Source of the DNA: Lysobacter alkalisoli | GTDB taxonomy: Bacteria > Pseudomonadota > Gammaproteobacteria > Xanthomonadales > Xanthomonadaceae | Length of the DNA stretch: 64,000 bases | Direction of reading: 5' to 3' | NCBI RefSeq assembly: GCF_006547045.1 | Contig: NZ_CP041242.1 | Span: 2,862,001-2,926,000 of the forward strand | In this document: one piece after another, positions 1 through 11,100 of the stretch | How the letters are laid out: each line of letters opens with the position of its first letter | Position numbering within the stretch: position 1 is the first letter of the stretch | Made by a program: the position numbers and the translations under genes | Notes under the pieces: generated by a model | What the model was told of the DNA's origin: nothing | Seen by the model: the letters and a program-made list of their open reading frames with translations, nothing else | Database searches by the model: none

Positions 1-1427
1 CCGGCCGGCACGTCCACCGTGGCCGTGTTGGTGAGGTCCCCGCTGTAGCTGACCGGAACCGGTACCGTCAGTGTGTAGGTGACCGAAGTGCCCACCGGCA
101 GGTCCGCCGTGGTGGCGATCGCGCCCGTACCACTCGCCTCTCCGCAGGCGCTGCCGCTGCCGCCGCCGTCGTCCGCGCAGGTCCAGCTGGCGTCGGTGAT
201 GCCGTCGGGCAGCGGATCGCTGACCAGGGCGCCCAGCACATCCGCCGGGCCGTTGTTGGTCACGACGATCTCGTAGATGACCGTGCCACCCGGCGAGTAA
301 GCCGTCTGGCCGTCGTCCTTGGTGATGGCGAGGTCGACTTCGATGTCATCATCAAGGATTGTGTATGTGCTGCTTGCCAGTGCTGGCGCACCACAGGTCT
401 GAGTGCTCAGAACCATGTAGTCGGACGAAGTCGCATCCAGTTCGAACACGATCGTCTCGTCGTCTTCCTGCGAATCGTCGTCGATGATCTCGACACCCAG
501 CGGAAAGAGAGCCCCGGCATATTGGCCGGCCGGGATCATCACCTGAAAGCTGCTGGAGCCACTCGGCGTCGTATAGTCGGTGCCCAGCGTGGCGGTGCCT
601 CCCACCACGTTGACAGTGATGGGTGTCGGCGCCAGGAAGCTGCCGCTGACCGCGATCTGCGGAATGTTCCCGCCGCCCGCCTCGGCGTCGGAGCCGCTCG
701 CGGTGGCGAATTCCACGAATGGCGTCAGGTCGAAGTGGATTTCGTCCAGGTAATTGCCGACGCTCGCTCCGCTGAGCGCCTGGAAACCGACCGTCTGCAT
801 GCCGGTTGACCCGGACCAGGTGAAGCTGCCGGAGTAATTGGCCCAGTTGTTCACATTGCTTGCAACGCTGGCCGATCCAGTGCCGACCGAATTGATCGTG
901 CCGGTTCCGGTTGTCGTTGTTGTGACATCGACGATGAGCTGGCTGCCGGCCCCCGAAGGATTCGTTCCGATATTGAACGCCGCCCTTTCGGTATTGGAAG
1001 CCCTACCCTTGTGGGCGAACTGCCACTGCACGACGTCGCCGCTTATCAGACAGGCAGTCTGATAGAGGCGGGAAGGCGTGTAGGCGTTCAGTTCCGCGTA
1101 CTGCGAACCGGAGGCAGGGTTCGCGCCCTGGAAATTCCCCTTGAAGATCTGCATCGCGCCCTCGATGGGAGGCGATGGCTTGTGCCCCCCACAGGTGCCG
1201 TGCTCGGTGGGGGTCCAGTTGCCGGTCCAGGTCGGCTCGGTCGTCTCCCAGCCGGGCACAAGCTGGGATTCACGAATCGACCAGCAGGCGTCGCTGGGCA
1301 ATACGGGTTCTTCGAAACTCGAATTTATGAAGCTTCTCTGTACCTGCGCCTGCGCGCCGGAAGCCGCCAGCAGCACGAGCGCGCACAGCACCACCGCGGC
1401 GGCCCTTGGAGCGGAAGTGAACATCAT
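1..1427 (-). CDS. secreted DUF11/Calx-beta surface protein (partial, runs off left edge)
   Basis: The start ATG at 1427 overlaps the TGA of the upstream barrel gene (TGATG), so it is the third gene of a coupled operon. About 475 codons are visible. The N-terminus is a signal peptide ending in SGAQAQ. Next come about 180 residues resembling an extracellular carbohydrate-binding or PEP-CTERM-type jelly roll (NSSFEEPVLP, then VPGWETTEPTWTGNW). A Calx-beta-like stretch follows (GGTATLGTDYTTPSGSSSF, with an acidic DDDSQEDDET loop), then a DUF11 repeat (TNNGPADVLGALVSDPLPDG) that is cut by the window edge. The DUF11 part is related to repeats in the 2970-residue protein of the same operon. Role inferred: cell-surface structural protein or adhesin. 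The domain calls come from visible motifs only. Confidence 0.75.
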   Translation of the reverse strand, partial: MMFTSAPRAAAVVLCALVLLAASGAQAQVQRSFINSSFEEPVLPSDACWSIRESQLVPGWETTEPTWTGNWTPTEHGTCGGHKPSPPIEGAMQIFKGNFQGANPASGSQYAELNAYTPSRLYQTACLISGDVVQWQFAHKGRASNTERAAFNIGTNPSGAGSQLIVDVTTTTTGTGTINSVGTGSASVASNVNNWANYSGSFTWSGSTGMQTVGFQALSGASVGNYLDEIHFDLTPFVEFATASGSDAEAGGGNIPQIAVSGSFLAPTPITVNVVGGTATLGTDYTTPSGSSSFQVMIPAGQYAGALFPLGVEIIDDDSQEDDETIVFELDATSSDYMVLSTQTCGAPALASSTYTILDDDIEVDLAITKDDGQTAYSPGGTVIYEIVVTNNGPADVLGALVSDPLPDGITDASWTCADDGGGSGSACGEASGTGAIATTADLPVGTSVTYTLTVPVPVSYSGDLTNTATVDVPA

Positions 1428-4400
1428 CAATAGCTCCCCACGAAGTTGACGAACCAGCCTTTGTGGTCGTAGTCGAAATCGGTCAGGTCGTCGCTGAAGT
1501 CGGTGAAGTTGTAGCCGGCACCGATGCGGAAGTTGCGGCCGATGTCGCGGTCCACGCCGACCAGGAAGCCCTGCCGGGTGCCGCCGTCGGTCACCCCCAG
1601 CCAGCGGTACTCGGCCAGCGCGTGCCACTTCTGCCGCAGTTCGTAGCGGACCTGACCGGCAGCGAAGGTGGTCGCCGAGTCGAACCACTCGCCGGTGCCG
1701 CGGCCGAACCGCGCCTCGCCCTCGCGCCGTGCCAGCTTGCCCGCCAGCTCCCAGTGGTGGTCGAGCCGAACCACGCCCTCGAATGCCAGCACCTGGGTCT
1801 TCTGGTCGACCTGCGCCCCGCCCACCTGACCCAGCGTGGCCAGGTCGTACAGGTAGGTGTAGCGGCCGAACAGGCCCCAGCGGCTGTTGTTCCACGGCCG
1901 GTAGGCGAAGCCGAAGTTGCCCTCGATGAACTTCGCGCCGGCGGCCGGGTTCAGCTCGTCGTCGGTGTCGGCATAGTTGAAGCGTGCGGCGATCCGCCAG
2001 CTTTCATTGACCTTGTGGCTCAACCGGTTCGTGCTCACCCACTGCGTGCGCCGTTCGGCACCCGCGTCGCGGCGCCATTCCAGCTTGCTCTGCCAGTCGG
2101 TGCCCGGCGAAGTCCGGCCGCCATTGACGCTGATCACCTGGCGGTCGACCTGGCCGCCGCTCGCGGTGGTCAGTTCGCCATCGGACAGGGTGAAGCCCAG
2201 GTTCCAGCCCACCGCCGGGTAGAAGTCCATGCCGAAGGTGTGCGCCAGCCCGGATTCGCCGCGGTCCTTCAGGAACTGGCTCTCGTTGAACAGGTTGACC
2301 TGGTTCGACAGCCGCCAGCGCTGGCCGAAGGTCCAGCCGTTGCGGGCGTTGGGGTTGAACAGCGAGTCGTAGCGGGTGCTGTCGGTGGAATAGGTGTAAC
2401 CGCCGTACAGGCTGTGCTGGGACGTGAGGCGGTACTCGCCATTCACCGTGGCCGCATCGCCACGATCGCCGGTGGTGACCTCGGCGCCGATGTTGGACAG
2501 GTTGGCGAAGTTGTAGCGTGCGCCCAGGCTGTAGGCGTCGTTGTCGGCGTACTTGCCGCTGTCGTCGTCCAGGGTGAACTGGGCGGTGCCGAACAGGTCC
2601 AGTGCGGTGCCGAAGCGATGGGTGTAGCGCACCGCGCCCAGGGTGCCGGCGGCATCGCCGGTGCTGCGCTGTTCCTCGACCCGGCGCAGCTCGGCGATGA
2701 CCGCGGCGTTCTCGCCGATCCGCCATTCGCCGTTGAGCTGGGCCTGGGTCAACGCTTCGGTGCCCCGCTCGGCCTTGCTGTAGCGGGCGTGCAGGCCGAC
2801 GTTGGGGGTGAACCGCCCCAGCACCTCGGCGCCGTGCTCCTCGATCTCCAGGCCGGTGTCGTAGCGCGAGATCGAGTAGCCGGCATCGACCTGCCGCCAC
2901 CACGCGCCCGCGCTCCACTCCTGCTCGGTCCAGCCCAGCTCCTGGAAGTTGACCCGCGCCTCGACCGCGCTGGCCTCGCCTTCGCGCGGTCCGTCGGGAT
3001 TGAGCCGGGTGAAGGACAGGCCGCCGTTGTCGGAGAAGAACACCGGTGCGCTGGTGGACTCGGTGCGGCTGTGCTCCAGCTTCAGGTAGGTGCCCTTGCC
3101 GGCCTGCAGGGTCAGGTCGGCCGCCATCAGGGTGTAGTCCTCGCCGGCGCGGTTCTCGTCCACGTAGGTCAGGCCCACGCCGACGTGGTCGCCGAACCAG
3201 TGCTTGCCGCGCACGCCGGCGGTGATCTCGTCGGCGTCGAAGTCCGACGGCACCCACTCGTAGTCCACGATCAGCCGCTGCTCATACCCGTCCAGCGGGG
3301 TGTCGCGGGTGATCCCGCGCTGGTTCTCGCTGGTGACGGGATGCAGCGTCCGCACCAGGATGATCCGGCCCTGCAGTTCGTCGATCTCGTAGTCCGCCCC
3401 GCGCTGCAGCTCGATGCGCTGCTCCACCCGGCCGGTGCGCGGGTCGCGCACCTCGACCACCACGTGATCGGAACCGGGCAGCACATCGGTGTGGCGCAGG
3501 TAATAGACGCTGCCGGTGCCGATGAACTCGCTATGCCCGGGCGCGGTCTGCGCCTCGGAGCCGAACGCACGCAGTTCGGTGCCCGGGTCGCCCCAGGCGT
3601 TGCTCGCGCGCGAGCGCCAGTTAAGTCCCGCGCCATACAGCGAGCGCACGTACTGCGCGTACTCGGTGCCGGTGATGCCGGTGTAGTAATTGCCCCACAG
3701 CGCCTCGTTCTTGTCCCAGTCCACGCGCAGGTAGAACCGGCCCATGGTGTCGACGTCGCGGTAGGTGGTCGAGTCGTCGCCGTAGGTCGGGTAGTACAGG
3801 TCCGGGTCGAGACGGCGGAAGATGTCCTTCGGGTCGGCCGAGGTGAAGCCGTCGAACAGGTCCTCCAGCGGCCGGTCCTGGGTGTCGGCCTGGGCGGTGA
3901 ACAGGTATTTGCCCTTGAGCTTGGCCTTGCCGTAGAACGCCAGCCTTCCGTCGCCCAGGATGTTGTCGTCGCGGCCGGCGCGGGCGATGTCGCGGCCCGG
4001 ACCGCTGGCGCTGTTCTCGTACACGGTCAGGTCGGCAATGCCGACGCCGAAGAAGTAGCGCCCGCTCACGTCCACGTCCAGCGCATGCCGGGCCGGCATG
4101 GCGCCTTCCGGCCCTTGCAGGGCGATCTCGAAGCGGTGCTGGCCGACCGGCATCAGGTACTCGGCGACGAACTTGCGCTCCAGGTCCACCGGGTAGCTGT
4201 CGCCGTTGATCAGCAGGCCATAGCCCGGCGGCAGGTTGCGGCCCTGCACGCGCACCCGCGAGCCGTAGATCGGGATGTTCTGGTAGCGCAGCGTGCTTTC
4301 GCCGAAGACGTCGTCGACCAGGCGCTGGGTCTCGGCCTGCTCGGCGCCCAGCGCCCGTCCGTGACCGCGCTCGGTGCTATCGCGCAACCGCTGGCGGCCA

Positions 4401-5146
4401 CGCTCGGCCTCTTCCGGACGCACCAGCTGCAACCGGCGCGCATGGGTCTCGTCGATGTTGCCGGCGGCGTCGAACGCCCGCAGCACGTAGACCAGTTCGT
4501 CGCCGGTGCGGAACGGGATGTTCGATGGCAGCGCGCCGTCCCACTCGACCTGCGACACCGGTGCGACCTCGATCGGCACCTTCGCCAGCGGCCGGACCAG
4601 GTCGGCGTCCGTGGCGCGGAACACCGCCAGTTCCATCCGCTCGATGAAACCGCTGTAGTTGCCGCGCACGAAGAAGCGCACCGGGCGGGTGATGGCCTTG
4701 CCGTCGAACGGCACCAGGGTCGGTGCGGAGACCGACAGCTCGGGCAGGCCCAGGGTCGGGTCCTCGGTCGCCCAGATCACCCCGCCACCGGGCAGGTTCA
4801 CCGAGAAGCGGCCCTGCGCCACCGCGCGGCCCGGTTGCTCCAGGCCGATGCTGACCCGTCGATCGGGTTGCAGTACCTCGGACGAGGAGCCGGCACTGGT
4901 GCCTGCGGTCTCCGGCTGGTCGTAGCTGCGCGTGCGCATCTTGAACACCAGGTCCTCACCCGACGCACAACCGTCAGCAGTACAGTCCAGCGGCGTATCG
5001 GTGTCGTTGTCGCCTGACAGCTGTTGCCCGGTCTCCCCGCTGTCGACCGGAGCAGCACCGGCGGTCGTCGCATCCTGCGCCAGCGCCATCTGCGATGCGC
5101 TCGCCAGGATTCCGATCAGCGTGTAATCCAGCAGTTTCATTTTCAT
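1427..5146 (-). CDS. large outer-membrane beta-barrel protein
   Basis: This 1239-residue protein has a signal peptide (MKMKLLDYTLIGILAS, cleavage after MALAQ). The N-terminal half has all-beta, carbohydrate-binding-like segments. The C-terminal 700 residues show alternating aromatic/polar strands (YLRHTDVL, WWRQVDAGYSIS, GYTYSTDSTRYDS) and end in Tyr (FVNFVGSY), as outer-membrane barrels usually do; this is the main evidence for the call. I chose the ATG at 5146. It overlaps the TGA of the OmpA/DUF11 gene (ATGA) and has a GGAAGGGGG Shine-Dalgarno about 8 nt upstream; an in-frame ATG at 5164 lacks this. The close coupling suggests that the barrel and the giant DUF11-OmpA protein form one outer-membrane complex, possibly for export or anchoring of the surface proteins. 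No specific family name can be assigned. Confidence 0.8.
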   Translation of the reverse strand: MKMKLLDYTLIGILASASQMALAQDATTAGAAPVDSGETGQQLSGDNDTDTPLDCTADGCASGEDLVFKMRTRSYDQPETAGTSAGSSSEVLQPDRRVSIGLEQPGRAVAQGRFSVNLPGGGVIWATEDPTLGLPELSVSAPTLVPFDGKAITRPVRFFVRGNYSGFIERMELAVFRATDADLVRPLAKVPIEVAPVSQVEWDGALPSNIPFRTGDELVYVLRAFDAAGNIDETHARRLQLVRPEEAERGRQRLRDSTERGHGRALGAEQAETQRLVDDVFGESTLRYQNIPIYGSRVRVQGRNLPPGYGLLINGDSYPVDLERKFVAEYLMPVGQHRFEIALQGPEGAMPARHALDVDVSGRYFFGVGIADLTVYENSASGPGRDIARAGRDDNILGDGRLAFYGKAKLKGKYLFTAQADTQDRPLEDLFDGFTSADPKDIFRRLDPDLYYPTYGDDSTTYRDVDTMGRFYLRVDWDKNEALWGNYYTGITGTEYAQYVRSLYGAGLNWRSRASNAWGDPGTELRAFGSEAQTAPGHSEFIGTGSVYYLRHTDVLPGSDHVVVEVRDPRTGRVEQRIELQRGADYEIDELQGRIILVRTLHPVTSENQRGITRDTPLDGYEQRLIVDYEWVPSDFDADEITAGVRGKHWFGDHVGVGLTYVDENRAGEDYTLMAADLTLQAGKGTYLKLEHSRTESTSAPVFFSDNGGLSFTRLNPDGPREGEASAVEARVNFQELGWTEQEWSAGAWWRQVDAGYSISRYDTGLEIEEHGAEVLGRFTPNVGLHARYSKAERGTEALTQAQLNGEWRIGENAAVIAELRRVEEQRSTGDAAGTLGAVRYTHRFGTALDLFGTAQFTLDDDSGKYADNDAYSLGARYNFANLSNIGAEVTTGDRGDAATVNGEYRLTSQHSLYGGYTYSTDSTRYDSLFNPNARNGWTFGQRWRLSNQVNLFNESQFLKDRGESGLAHTFGMDFYPAVGWNLGFTLSDGELTTASGGQVDRQVISVNGGRTSPGTDWQSKLEWRRDAGAERRTQWVSTNRLSHKVNESWRIAARFNYADTDDELNPAAGAKFIEGNFGFAYRPWNNSRWGLFGRYTYLYDLATLGQVGGAQVDQKTQVLAFEGVVRLDHHWELAGKLARREGEARFGRGTGEWFDSATTFAAGQVRYELRQKWHALAEYRWLGVTDGGTRQGFLVGVDRDIGRNFRIGAGYNFTDFSDDLTDFDYDHKGWFVNFVGSY

Positions 5147-8100
5147 GATCCGGCCCCCTTCCATTCCCCGTCCTGACCGACTGGAGCCGTCGGATCGTCA
5201 CTGGATTCCACGCGCACCCGTTCACGTATATCGGGGCTCAACCGTTCGGCCAGGGCTTCGTACACGGCACGCGCCCGACGCATTCCAAGTGCCGCGTTGT
5301 AGGCGTGGCTGCCGCGCACGTCGGTATGTCCCACCACCGCCACCGCACCGCCGCCCATGCCCTCCAGGCGGGCCGCGACGCGATCGAGCAGCGGCTCGAA
5401 CTCCGGCCGGATCTCCGACTTGTCGGTGTCGAACAGCACCGTGCCCAGCAGCGCGCCGCCCTCGGTCACGCCCGCCACCAGTGCGCCGTCCACATCGGTA
5501 CGCACATTGACGGTCAGCGCCCGCCGGTTCTCGGGTGCGACCTGCGACAGCAGCAGTTCGCGTACCGCGCTGGCGCGGTCGAAGGCCAGTGCTTCGCTAT
5601 CGCCGTTCGCGGTGATCACCACCTCGCCGCCGCCGTAGGCATTCACCTGCTCGGCCATCTTCGCGATCGCCGGCCGGTACTCGGCACGGACCTCGGCGCT
5701 GCCCGGGGCGAAGATCACCTCGCCCAGTTCCAGTTCCACCTGCTCGCTGCCGCCCGGGATCGGCTCGGCCGGCAACTGCACGCCGAAGTCGAACCGGACC
5801 GGGAGGCCCGGGGTGATCCGTCGCACCCGCGGGTTGTCGGTGGTGAACACCGTGCCCGGCGGCAGCGTCGACGGATCGACCTTGAGGATGAAGTTGCGGT
5901 AGCCGCGCTCGCCGCCCTGCACGTCGACCAGGTGGTAGCGGCCGTACTGGTCGGTCTCGATCAGCAGACCCTCCACCGACGCGATCCGCACCCCGGGGAT
6001 GCCGCGCTCGTCGATGCCGGCGTTGCCGATCACGTAGTCGACCACCACCCCGCCTTCGCCTTGCGCAATGCGCCGCTCCACCGTCGGTTCGGCGGCATTG
6101 AGGCCCTTGGCCGCTTCGCCACTGCGCTCGACCGTGGTCCGACCCTCGGCGTCCATGCGCACCGTCACGCCCTGGTCGCTGGTCAGCACGAAGTCGTTGG
6201 TGAACGCCGCCTCGGTGAGGCGCTGGCGGATCACCACCTGATGCGCCTCGGCCGGATCGGCCTCGGACTGGCGGGCGGCGATCTCGCCCACGTCAATGCC
6301 GTGCAGCAGCGGCGCGCTGGCATCGGCCACCGGCGCCATGCCAGCACCGCGGTCGATCGTGGTCGAACCGGCGATGTAGGCACCGGGGGCGAAGCCGCCC
6401 TGCACCTGCACCCCGCTCAGCGCGGCGTTGTCCTGCCAGCCGTCGCCGTCGCGGTCGTCGAACACCGTGCCGAAGATCAGGCTGTCGTCGAGCAGCGGAT
6501 CGGCCTCGATCGTCACCTGTGCGGTGGCGATGTTGGAGATCGGATGGCCCGCACCGTTCTGCGCCACCGCCGAGTTGACCTGGGTGCCATGGCGCACGCC
6601 GGCGCCCACCCGCAGCAGGTACACGATGGTCGCGCGTTCGCCCACGGCGATGTCGATCCCGCCGATCTGCAGCGGATGCCGGCCCGGCGCCAGGGTGAAG
6701 GCACCGTCGCCGTCGACCACGCTCATCGAACCTTCGACGTAGCTGAAGCCGGCCGGCGGGGTGTCGACGACCGTGCCGCCGACCAGGTTCACCACCCCGA
6801 CGTTCTCCACCGTCAGCGTGTAGCGGATCAGGTCGCCGATGCGCGCACTGCGCACGCCGGCAGTCTTGACGATCCGCAGTTCGGCGTCGCTCAGCAGTCG
6901 GTGTGAAGTACCGCAGGGCTGGCACACCGGCTCGGTGGTGCCGCCGTACTCGCTGACCACGGCATTGGTCACCTCGCCCGTGGCATCGGCATTGACCGTC
7001 GCCGGGTAGCTGAAGGTGTAGACGCCCGGCACCGTTCCGGCCTCTACCGTGCAGACGATTCCGTCAGAACCGCCGCTGCAACCGGCCGGCAGCTCGCCGA
7101 CCGTCAGGCCCGCGCCCGGCGTGTCGTTCAGTTGCACCGGCATGGCGATGGCGGCGTTCTCGATGGTCACCGTGAGCGTGTAGACAAGGGTCTCGCCCAC
7201 GCTGACCTCGGCGCCATCGCCCGGATGGGAGGTCTTGGCGATGGTTACCACCGGCTCGGCCAGCGGATGCTCGGTCGTGCACGGCGCGCACTCCGGATCC
7301 GGATCGCCACCGCCCTCGCCCACCACGCTGTTGCCCACCGCGCCGACCGCATCCGGGTTCACCTGAGTCTGGTAGGTGAACGCGTAGCTGCCCGGCAACG
7401 TGCCTTCGGCCAGGGTGCAGGTCAGGCCTTCATCCGTGGCCTCGCAGCTGCCGCCTTCGGGCAGGGTGATCGCATCGGCCAGCAGCGTCTGGCCGCCACC
7501 CAGGGTGTCGGTCAGCACGAACGGCGCGGTCGTGGCCGACGTCGCCACCGTCACCGTCAGGGTGTAGGTGATGACATCGCCTGCGTTGACCTCGGCGCCG
7601 TCGCCCGGATCGGAGGTCTTGGCGATGGTGAGGCTCGGCAATTCGACCCCGTGCTCGGTCTCGCAGGGCGCGCACTCCGGATCCTCGTCGCCACCACCAC
7701 CGGTGGCGACCACGCTGTTGCCCACGCTGCCGGTCGCATCCGCATTCACCGTCGCGGTGTAGCTCACCGCATACACGCCCGGCGCCGTGCCCGCAGGCAG
7801 GGTGCACAGCAGCTCGCCGCTGCAGGCGAAGGCGCCGGCAGCGGTCACCTCGCCGAAGGTCAGGCCCGCACCCAGGGTGTCGGTCAGCAGCAGCGGTTCG
7901 GTGGTGACCGAGGTCGCGACCGTCGCGGTCAGGGTGTAGGTGAGCGTGTCGCCCGGACGCACTTCGACACCGACGGCAGGATCGGCCGACTTGACGATGG
8001 TGATCGTCGGCGGTTCGACGTCGTGGTTGGTCTCGCACGGCAGGCATTCCGGATCGCCACCACCGCCGCTCGCCACCACGCTGTTGCCCACGTTGCCGGT

Positions 8101-11100
8101 GGCATCTGCATTCACCGTCGCTGTGTAGGTCACCGCATACGTGCCCGGCAGCGTGCCCGTGGGCAGCGTGCAGATCAGTTCGCCATTGCAGGCGAACGCG
8201 CCCGCATCGGTCACCGCACCGAAGGTCAGCCCGGCCCCGAGGGTGTCGGTCAGCACCAGCGGTTCAGTGGTGGCGGAAGTCGCGATGGTCGCGGTCAAGG
8301 TGTAGGTGAGCGTGTCGCCCGGCTGTACGGTGTTGCCATCAGCCGGATCGGCGCTCTTGGCCACGGCGATCGTCGGCGGCTCGATCTCGTGCTCGGTCTC
8401 GCACGGCACGCATTCCGGATCGTCGCCACCGCCACCGCCGCTGGCGACCACGCTGTTGCCGACATTGCCCGTGGCATCCGCGTCCACCGTTGCGGTGTAG
8501 GTCACCGCATACGTGCCTGGCAGGGTGCCGGCCGGCAGCGTGCAGGTCAGTTCGCCGTTGCAGGCGAATGCACCGGCATCGGTCACTTCACCGAAGGTCA
8601 GGCCGGCCCCGAGGGTGTCGCTCAGCACCAGCGGCTCGGTCGTGGCCGAGGTCGCGATGGTCGCGGTCAAGGTGTAGGTGAGCGTCTGGCCCGGTTGCAC
8701 CGTGCTGCCATCGGCCGGGTCGGCGGTCTTGGCCACAGTGATCGTCGGCGGTTCGACCTCATGGTCGGTCTCGCACGGCACGCATTCCGGATCGTCGCCA
8801 CCGCCACCGCCGCTGGCGACCACGCTGTTGCCGACATTGCCCGTGGCATCCGCGTCCACCGTTGCGGTGTAGGTCACCGCATACATGCCTGGCAGGGTGC
8901 CGGCCGGCAGCGTGCAGGTCAGTTCGCCGTTGCAGGCGAACGCGCCGGCATCGGTCACCGCGCCAAAGGTCAGGCCGCTGCCCAGGGTATCGGTCAGCAC
9001 CAGCGGCTCGGTCGTGGTCGAGGTCACGATGGTCGCGGTCAGGGTGTAGGTGAGCGTGTCGCCCGGCTGCACTTGGCTGCCCGAGGCCGGATCGGCGCTC
9101 TTGGCCACGGCAATCGTCGGTGGCTCGACTTCATGCTCGGTCTCGCACGGCACGCATTCCGGATCGCCGCCACCGCCGCTCGCCACCACGCTGTTGCCCA
9201 CGTTGCCGGTGGCATCTGCATTCACCGTCGCGGTGTAGGTCACCGCATAGACGCCCGGCAGCGTGCCCGTGGGCAGCGTGCAGATCAGTTCGCCATTGCA
9301 GGCGAACGCGCCCGCATCGGTCACCGCACCGAAAGTCAGGCCGGCACCCAGGGTGTCGGTCAGTACCAGCGGTTCGGTCGTGGCCGAGGTCGTGATGGTG
9401 ACGGTCAGGGTGTAGGTGAGCGTGTCGCCCGGTTGCACTTGGCTGCCCGAGGCCGGATCGGCGTTCTTGACCACGGCGATCGTCGGCGGCTCGACTTCAT
9501 GCTCGGTCTCGCACGGCGCGCACGCTGGATCGCCACCGCTCGCCACGACGCTGTTGCCTACGTTGCCCGTGGCATCCGTGTTCACCGTTGCCGTGTAGGA
9601 CACTGCGTAGGTACCCGGCGCGGTTCCTGCCGGCAGGGAGCAGGTCAGCTCGCCGCTGCAGGCGAAGGCGCCCGCATCGGTCACCGCACCGAAAGTCAGG
9701 CCGGCACCCAGGGTGTCGGTCAGTACCAGCGGCTCGGTGGTCACCGAAGTCGCGATCGTCGCGGTTAGCGTGTACGTGAGGGTGTCGCCTGGCTGCACCT
9801 GACTGCCCGAAGCCGGATCGGCACTCTTGACCACGGCGATCGTTGCCGGCTCGACTTCGTGATCGGTCTCGCACGGCACGCACTCCGGATCGCCGCCGCT
9901 CGCCACCACGCTGTTGCCCACGTTGCCGGTGGCATCTGCATTCACCGTCGCGGTGTAGGTCACCGCATAGACGCCCGGCAGCGTGCCCGTGGGCAGCGTG
10001 CAGATCAGTTCGCCATTGCAGGCGAACGCGCCCGCATCGGTCACCGCACCGAAAGTCAGGCCGGCACCCAGGGTGTCGGTCAGCACCAGCGGTTCGATGG
10101 TGGCCGAGGTCGTGATGGTCGCGGTCAGGGTATAGGTGAGCGTGTCGCCCGGCTGCACTTGGCTGCCCGAGGCCGGATCGGCGCTCTTGGCCACGGCGAT
10201 CGTCGGTGGCTCGACTTCGTGATCGGTCTCGCACGGCACGCATTCCGGATCGCCGCCGCTCGCCACGACACTGTTGCCTACGTTGCCGGTGGCATCTGCG
10301 TTCACCATCGCGGTGTAGCTCACTGCATAGACGCCCGGCAGCGTGCCCGTAGGCAGCGTGCAGGTCAGTTCGCCGCTGCAGGCGAAGACACCGGGATCGG
10401 TCACCGCGCCAAAGGTCAGACCCGCCCCCAGGGTGTCGGTCAGCACCAGCGGTTCGATGGTGGCCGAGGTCGTGATGGTTGCGGTCAGGGTGTAGGTGAG
10501 CGTCTGGCCCGGCTGCACCGTGCTGCCATTGGCCGGATCGGCACTCTTGACCACGGCGATCGTCGGTGGCTCGACTTCATGCTCGGTCTCGCACGGCACG
10601 CATTCCGGATCGCCGCCACCGCCGCTCGCCACCACGCTGTTGCCCACGTTGCCGGTGGCATCCGCATTGACGGTCGCCGTGTAGGTCAAGGCATAGATGC
10701 CCGGCACCGTGCCCGCCGGCAGCGTGCATTGCAGCGCACCCGTACAGGTGAACACACCCGGGTCGGTCACGGCGCCGAACGTCAGTCCTGTACCGAGCGT
10801 GTCGGTCAGCACCAGCGGTTCGGTGGTCGCCGCGTCGGCGATCGTGGCGGTCAGGGTGTAGCTGAGCGTGTCGCCCGGTTGCACGGTGCTGCCATCGGCC
10901 GGGTCGGCGCTCTTGGCTACCGAGATCACGGGCGGACCGACTTCATGCTCGGTCACGCAGGGGTCGCACTCCGGATCGTCATCGCCACCGCCGGTGCCGA
11001 CCACGCTGTTGGCCAGGGTGCCGGTGGCGTCCGCATCGACGGTCGCGGTGTAGCTCAGCGCATAGGTTCCGGGCAGGGTGCCGGCCGGCAGCGTGCATTC

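Noticed and set aside
1463-5017. 1184-codon plus-strand open frame opposite the barrel gene
   Set aside because: Antisense shadow: the minus-strand product has signal peptide, barrel pattern and operon coupling; the plus product is low-complexity Val/Ala/Gly/Arg.
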